Origin: CAISKJ01 sp046351555
Lineage (GTDB): Bacteria; Myxococcota_A; Polyangia; Polyangiales; Ga0077539
Direction of reading: 5' to 3'
Length of the DNA stretch: 64,000 nt
Assembly (NCBI GenBank): GCA_046351555.1
Contig: JAXLYI010000008.1
Coordinates: 310,001 to 374,000 of the forward strand
Shown: positions 60,354-64,000 of the stretch, piece after piece
Position numbering within the stretch: position 1 is the stretch's first letter
How the letters are laid out: every line of letters starts with the position of its first letter
The notes under the pieces: model-generated
What the model saw: the letters and a program-made list of their open reading frames with translations, nothing else
Told to the model about the DNA's origin: nothing
The model's database searches: none
Translations under genes and position numbers: made by a program

Positions 60354-62639
60354 ATGAGCGAGCAGCTCGGCGAGGGCGTGCAGGTCGGCGACACGGTCGA
60401 CAAGAAGTACCGCGTCCTGCGGCGGCTCGGCGCCGGCGGCGGCGGCGTGGTCTTCGAAGCCGAGAACCTCCTCCTCACGCGCCGCGTGGCGCTGAAGGTG
60501 CTGCTGTCGTCGCCGGTGATCGACGCCGACGTGGTCGAGCGCTTCAAGCTCGAGGCGCGGGCGCCCGTGCGCGTGCCGCACCCCAACATCATCGACGTGC
60601 TCGACATGGGGCGCGACGCGCGCACCGGGGCCTTCTTCATCGTCGAGGAGCTGCTCACCGGCGAGAGCCTCCGCGACGCGCTCGACGCCCGCGGCCCGCT
60701 GCCCGTCCACGAGGCCCTGCGCGCGATCTGCCCGGTGATGGAGGCGCTCGACGCCGTCCACCAGCGCGGCATCGTCCACCGCGACGTGAAGCCCGAGAAC
60801 GTCTTCCTCGCCCGCGACGCGCGCGGCGGGGTCACGCCGAAGCTCCTCGACTTCGGCGTGTCGAAGGCGCCCGCGCCGCGCGAGGGGGCTCGGGTGACGC
60901 TCCCCGGCGCGGTCATCGGGAGCCTCGGGTACATGGCCCCCGAGCAGGCGCTCGGCTCGGTGGACGTCGACGCGCGCGCCGACGTCTGGGCCGTCGGCGC
61001 CGTGCTGTTCGAAGCGCTCTCGGGCCAGCTCCCCTTCCCGCCGACCAGCCAGTACCTCCACCTCGCGGCCTACGGCACGCCGCCGCCGCTCGCCTCGCTC
61101 GCGCCCGGGCTCCCGCCGGGCCTCTGCGCCGCCGTCGACCGCGCGCTCCGCCGCGACCGGGCCGAGCGCTTCGAAGGGATGGCCGCCTTCCTCGAGGCCC
61201 TGCGCGCGCTCCGCCTGCCGGGCGCGGGGCCCCGCCGGCCGGCTGAGCCGACGGCCGTGCCCGCCGACCTGCGCCCGGCGCCCTCCCCGTCGTCCCCGTC
61301 GGCCGGGCGCCCGCAGCCCGCGCGCGTCCTGGTGGCCGACGACGACGCGGGCGTGCGGCGGCTCATCCGGCGCGTGGTGGGCGACCACGACGTGGTCGAG
61401 GTGGAGGACGGGGCCGCGGCCGTCGACCGGATCGCGCACGGGGGCTTCGACCTGGTGCTCACCGACCTCCAGATGCCGCGCGCCAACGGCGTCGAGGTGG
61501 TGCGGGCCGCGGTGCGGGCCGGCGCGCCCGTCATCATGATCACCGGCACCGGCACCACCGAGACGGCCGTCCAGGTGATGCGCCTCGGCGCGGTCAACTA
61601 CATCACCAAGCCCTTCGAACCCGACGCGCTCGGCCGGGTGATCGCCGACGTGCTCGCCGCCCGCGACCTGCTCCTCGCGCGCCGCGACGAGGTGGTGGGG
61701 AGCGACCCGGGCTTCCGCGCCGTCCTCGAGCAGGTGGAGGCGGTGGCCGACACCCCCGCCACCGTGCTCATCACCGGCGAGACGGGCACCGGCAAGGAGG
61801 TGATCGCGCGCCTCATGCACCGGCTGAGCGCCCGGCGCGCGGGCTCGTTCGTCTGCGCGCGGGTGGGCTCCGGGTCGACGGAGGCGGCCGAGCGCGAGCT
61901 CTTCGGCTGGGCCCGCGGCGCCCTCCCCGGGGCCGACGCCGACCACGGCGGGCTGGTCGGGGACGCGCAGGGGGGCACGCTCTTCTTCGACGACGTGGGC
62001 TCGCTCTCGCGCGACGCCCAGGCGAAGGTGCTCCGGCTCGTCGAAGACCGCGCGTGGACGCCGCAGGGCGCGCCGCGGCCCCGGCGCGCCGACGTGCGCG
62101 TGCTCGCCTCGGCGGGCGTCGACCTCGAGGCGAAGGTGCGCCGCGGGGAGTTCCGCGCCGACCTCTACTACCGCCTGGGGGTCGTCGAGATCCGCGTCCC
62201 GCCGCTGCGCGAGCGCCCGGGCGACGTGCGCGCCCTCGCCGCCCGCTTCGTCGAGACGGCCAACCGCGAGAACCGCCGCCGCGTCGAGGGCGTCGACGAG
62301 TCGGCGCTGGCGCTCCTCTGCGACCACCCCTGGCCGGGCAACGTCCGCGAGCTCCACAACGTCATCACCCGCGCGGTGATCCTCAAGCAGTCGGGCGCGA
62401 TCACCGCCGCCGACCTCCCGCGCGAACTGCGCGAGCGCAGCCGGACCGCGCCCCTCTCGGGCTGGCCCTCGGCCCCGCCGCCCGCCGGGGACGACGCGCT
62501 CCGCGCCCGCTCGCTCTTCGAGGCCGACGTGGTGCTCCAGGCGCTCGCGCGCGCCGCCGGCCCGGGCGACGCCATCCTCGAGCTGCTCGGGCTCGACCGG
62601 GCCACCCTCGCGCAGCGCCTGCGGCCCACGCCGACGTAG
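60354..62639 (+). CDS. Ser/Thr kinase - response regulator - AAA+ (NtrC-like) fusion
   Basis: 761 residues, ATG start with a GAAGGGG ribosome site. Residues about 18-280 are a complete Hanks kinase (GAGGGGVVFEA, VALKVL, HRDVKPENVFL, LLDFGVSKA, MAPEQ). Residues about 323-435 are a receiver: VADDDAGVRRL, phospho-acceptor Asp in LVLTDLQMP, then Thr in ITGTGT and Lys in YITKPF. About 440-680 is an AAA+ domain with Walker A GETGTGKE and Walker B GGTLFFDDVG, then R-finger regions and a Fis-like HTH end (LLGLDRATLAQRL). The sigma-54-contacting GAFTGA loop reads GALPGA, so sigma-54 activation is doubtful. It is the likely output of the adjacent histidine kinase. Confidence 0.9.
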   Translation: MSEQLGEGVQVGDTVDKKYRVLRRLGAGGGGVVFEAENLLLTRRVALKVLLSSPVIDADVVERFKLEARAPVRVPHPNIIDVLDMGRDARTGAFFIVEELLTGESLRDALDARGPLPVHEALRAICPVMEALDAVHQRGIVHRDVKPENVFLARDARGGVTPKLLDFGVSKAPAPREGARVTLPGAVIGSLGYMAPEQALGSVDVDARADVWAVGAVLFEALSGQLPFPPTSQYLHLAAYGTPPPLASLAPGLPPGLCAAVDRALRRDRAERFEGMAAFLEALRALRLPGAGPRRPAEPTAVPADLRPAPSPSSPSAGRPQPARVLVADDDAGVRRLIRRVVGDHDVVEVEDGAAAVDRIAHGGFDLVLTDLQMPRANGVEVVRAAVRAGAPVIMITGTGTTETAVQVMRLGAVNYITKPFEPDALGRVIADVLAARDLLLARRDEVVGSDPGFRAVLEQVEAVADTPATVLITGETGTGKEVIARLMHRLSARRAGSFVCARVGSGSTEAAERELFGWARGALPGADADHGGLVGDAQGGTLFFDDVGSLSRDAQAKVLRLVEDRAWTPQGAPRPRRADVRVLASAGVDLEAKVRRGEFRADLYYRLGVVEIRVPPLRERPGDVRALAARFVETANRENRRRVEGVDESALALLCDHPWPGNVRELHNVITRAVILKQSGAITAADLPRELRERSRTAPLSGWPSAPPPAGDDALRARSLFEADVVLQALARAAGPGDAILELLGLDRATLAQRLRPTPT

Positions 62640-62689
62640 CGCCCGCCGGCGGTTGACATCCGCCCGCCGCGCCGATCCCATCGCCGCCC

Positions 62690-63649
62690 ATGTCCTGGCG
62701 ATGCCCGGTGTGCGGCCAGCGGTACCGCACCAACGCCCCCCGCTGCCCGTTCGACGACGCGGCGCTCGAGCCCGAGCCCGACCCCTGGCTCGGCCGGGTG
62801 ATCGACCGACGCTACGAGGTGCTCGAGCGCATCGGCGAGGGCGGGATGGGCGTGGTCTACCGCGCGCGGCACGCCGCCCTGCGCCGCGAGGTGGCGATCA
62901 AGGTGCTCGAGGGCGAGTACGCGGCCGACTCGGTCCGGGCGAAGCGCTTCGTGCGGGAGGCGCGCGCGGCCAACCTCCTGCGCCACGAGGCCGTGATCGA
63001 CGTCCACGACATCGGCGAGTGCGACGGCGCCCTCTACCTCGTGATGGACCTCCTCCGCGGCGAGGCCCTCTCCGCGCGCATCGCCCGCGGGCCGATGCCC
63101 GCCGCGGAGGTGGCGGCGTGGGCCGCGCCGGTGGCCGACGCGCTCGGGCGGGCGCACGCGCTCGGGGTGATCCACCGCGACATCAAGCCCGGCAACGTCT
63201 TCCTCTGCGACGCGCCGGGCCGCGCCCGCGTGCGCGTGCTCGACTTCGGCGTCGCCCACGTCCGCGACGAGACGCCCCTCACGCGCCAGCACGAGCTCAT
63301 CGGGACGCACGAGTACCTCGCGCCGGAGCTCCTCCTGCGTGCCCCCTGCACGCCCGCGAGCGACCTCTACGCGCTCGGGGTGACGATGTTCGAAGCGCTC
63401 ACGGGGCGGCTGCCGTTCGAGGGGCCGCGCCAGGCGGCCGGCGCGCGCCGCGCGCAAGAGCCCGCGCCCGACGTCCGCGCGCTCGAGCCCTCCGCGCCTG
63501 GCTGGCTGGCGTCGCTGGTGGCGTCCCTGCTCGAGCGCGACCCGGCCCGCCGCCCGCCCGGCGCCGCCGCCGTGCTCGACGCGCTCCGCCTGGGCGCCGC
63601 CGCGCCGCCGGCCGACGCCCGCGCCTCGCTCGCCGCGCTCCGCGCGTGA
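62690..63649 (+). CDS. Ser/Thr protein kinase with N-terminal zinc-finger-like motif
   Basis: 319 residues. The N-terminus CPVCGQRYRTNAPRCP is a zinc-ribbon-like element with three Cys. The kinase domain (about 42-305) is complete: GEGGMGVVYRARH, VAIKVLEG, HRDIKPGNVFL, VLDFGVAHV and LAPELL. The frame stops at 63649, just after the kinase fold, but sequence beyond is coiled-coil-like in other frames, so the natural protein is probably longer (see the following entry). No transmembrane helix is seen. It follows the kinase/REC/AAA+ gene by 50 bp. Confidence 0.85.
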   Translation: MSWRCPVCGQRYRTNAPRCPFDDAALEPEPDPWLGRVIDRRYEVLERIGEGGMGVVYRARHAALRREVAIKVLEGEYAADSVRAKRFVREARAANLLRHEAVIDVHDIGECDGALYLVMDLLRGEALSARIARGPMPAAEVAAWAAPVADALGRAHALGVIHRDIKPGNVFLCDAPGRARVRVLDFGVAHVRDETPLTRQHELIGTHEYLAPELLLRAPCTPASDLYALGVTMFEALTGRLPFEGPRQAAGARRAQEPAPDVRALEPSAPGWLASLVASLLERDPARRPPGAAAVLDALRLGAAAPPADARASLAALRA

Positions 63650-63653
63650 GGGC

Positions 63654-64000
63654 GTGCCGCGCGGGGCCGCGGCGGGGCGGGCCGCCGACGCGCCCGACGC
63701 GCTCGCCGCCGCCGAGGCGGAGGCCGAGCGCTCGCCGGCGAGGTCGCCGACGTCGAGGCGCGGGCGCGAGGCGATCGCGGCGCTCGCGCGGGAGCTCGCC
63801 GAGCTCGAGGCCGCCCAGGGCGCGCCGAGGCCGAGGGCCGGGCGCCTGCGCTGGGAGGAGGCGCCCCTCCGCACGCGGGCGGCGGAGGCGGCCGAGGGCC
63901 TCGCACGGGCGTGGGCGGCGGCGCAAGCGGCGATGGGCGACGCGTGGGACGTCACCCCCGGGGCGCTCGACGCGCTGCGGGCGTTGAGCGCGGAGGCCGA
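63654..64000 (+). pseudogene. Frame-broken coiled-coil extension of the preceding kinase, cut by the window end
   Basis: A frame open from a GTG at 63654 to the edge encodes an Ala/Glu-rich helical sequence (EAIAALARELAELEAAQ; LARAWAAAQAAMGDAWD). Better heptad-like sequence appears in the kinase's own frame at two short patches, EVADVEARA (63740-63766) and EAEGRAPAL (63827-63853), so the reading jumps between two frames. This fits several single-base indels, real or from assembly, in a C-terminal extension of the kinase gene. Confidence 0.4.

Noticed and set aside
59370..62681. 1103-codon minus-strand frame opposite the histidine kinase and kinase-REC-AAA+ genes
   Set aside because: The plus strand shows complete kinase and receiver motifs; the antisense product has none.
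1..64000. tRNA, rRNA, insertion sequences, phage integrases or attachment sites
   Set aside because: None was recognised on either strand; gaps between genes are short and lack cloverleaf or terminal-repeat patterns.

Overview
The window is very GC-rich and densely packed, with frequent GTG starts overlapping the preceding TGA. It carries many hallmarks of Myxococcota, probably Polyangia (Polyangiales or Sandaracinaceae-like): Asp-rich lipoprotein linkers, Cys-rich GCEV/CGAC repeat proteins, thrombospondin type 3 repeats, a MYXO-CTERM-like sorting tail, several Ser/Thr kinases, PEGA/TPR proteins and a kinase-response regulator-AAA+ fusion. The genus is an inference; no rRNA or tRNA gene was seen.

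Layout. 1-6.3 kb: the 3' part of a large Cys-rich lipoprotein with a fibrinogen-like end, a short-chain dehydrogenase, and a membrane-anchored pseudokinase. 6.4-13.6 kb (minus strand): a type VI secretion effector operon, vgrG - PAAR - RHS effector - unknown gene (candidate immunity) - DUF4123 adaptor. Its distal genes look less GC-rich than the rest. 13.7-18.4 kb: cytochrome c maturation genes with a CcmF-CcmH fusion, a zinc-ribbon protein and a His-Gly repeat membrane protein. 18.5-33.7 kb: an accessory surface and stress region with an amidohydrolase/lamin-tail lipoprotein, an ECF sigma factor with a putative anti-sigma factor, PPK2, a TPR/PEGA protein, a MYXO-CTERM protein, an FGE-domain lipoprotein, a sorbosone-dehydrogenase-like lipoprotein and a SirB1-type protein. 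33.7-49.3 kb: a degenerate sensor-like protein, then an exopolysaccharide locus (Wzc-like tyrosine autokinase, Wzy-like polymerase, GDP-fucose synthesis, GT2 and GT4 glycosyltransferases, a two-domain oxidoreductase, two polysaccharide deacetylases and a methyltransferase). 49.4-55.1 kb: a TfoX C-terminal-like protein, a remnant resembling an RpoN box, a kinase/PEGA pair, and a divergent RCC1-repeat lipoprotein. 55.1-57.7 kb: a CHAT protease divergent from a trypsin-like protease. 57.8-62.6 kb: a compact unit of a small protein, a ComQ-like polyprenyl synthetase, a six-helix histidine kinase and a Ser/Thr kinase-REC-AAA+ fusion. 62.7-64 kb: a further Ser/Thr kinase followed by a frame-broken coiled-coil extension that runs off the window.

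Most interesting candidates. (1) The 57.8-62.6 kb unit has a gene order reminiscent of ComQXPA prenyl-peptide quorum sensing, and its output protein joins Ser/Thr kinase, response-regulator and AAA+ domains while lacking a normal GAFTGA loop. (2) The RHS effector ends in what may be an RNase A-like toxin, next to an unrecognised candidate immunity gene. (3) The CHAT/trypsin divergent pair. All functional statements are inferred from sequence patterns and neighbourhood; no database search was run.
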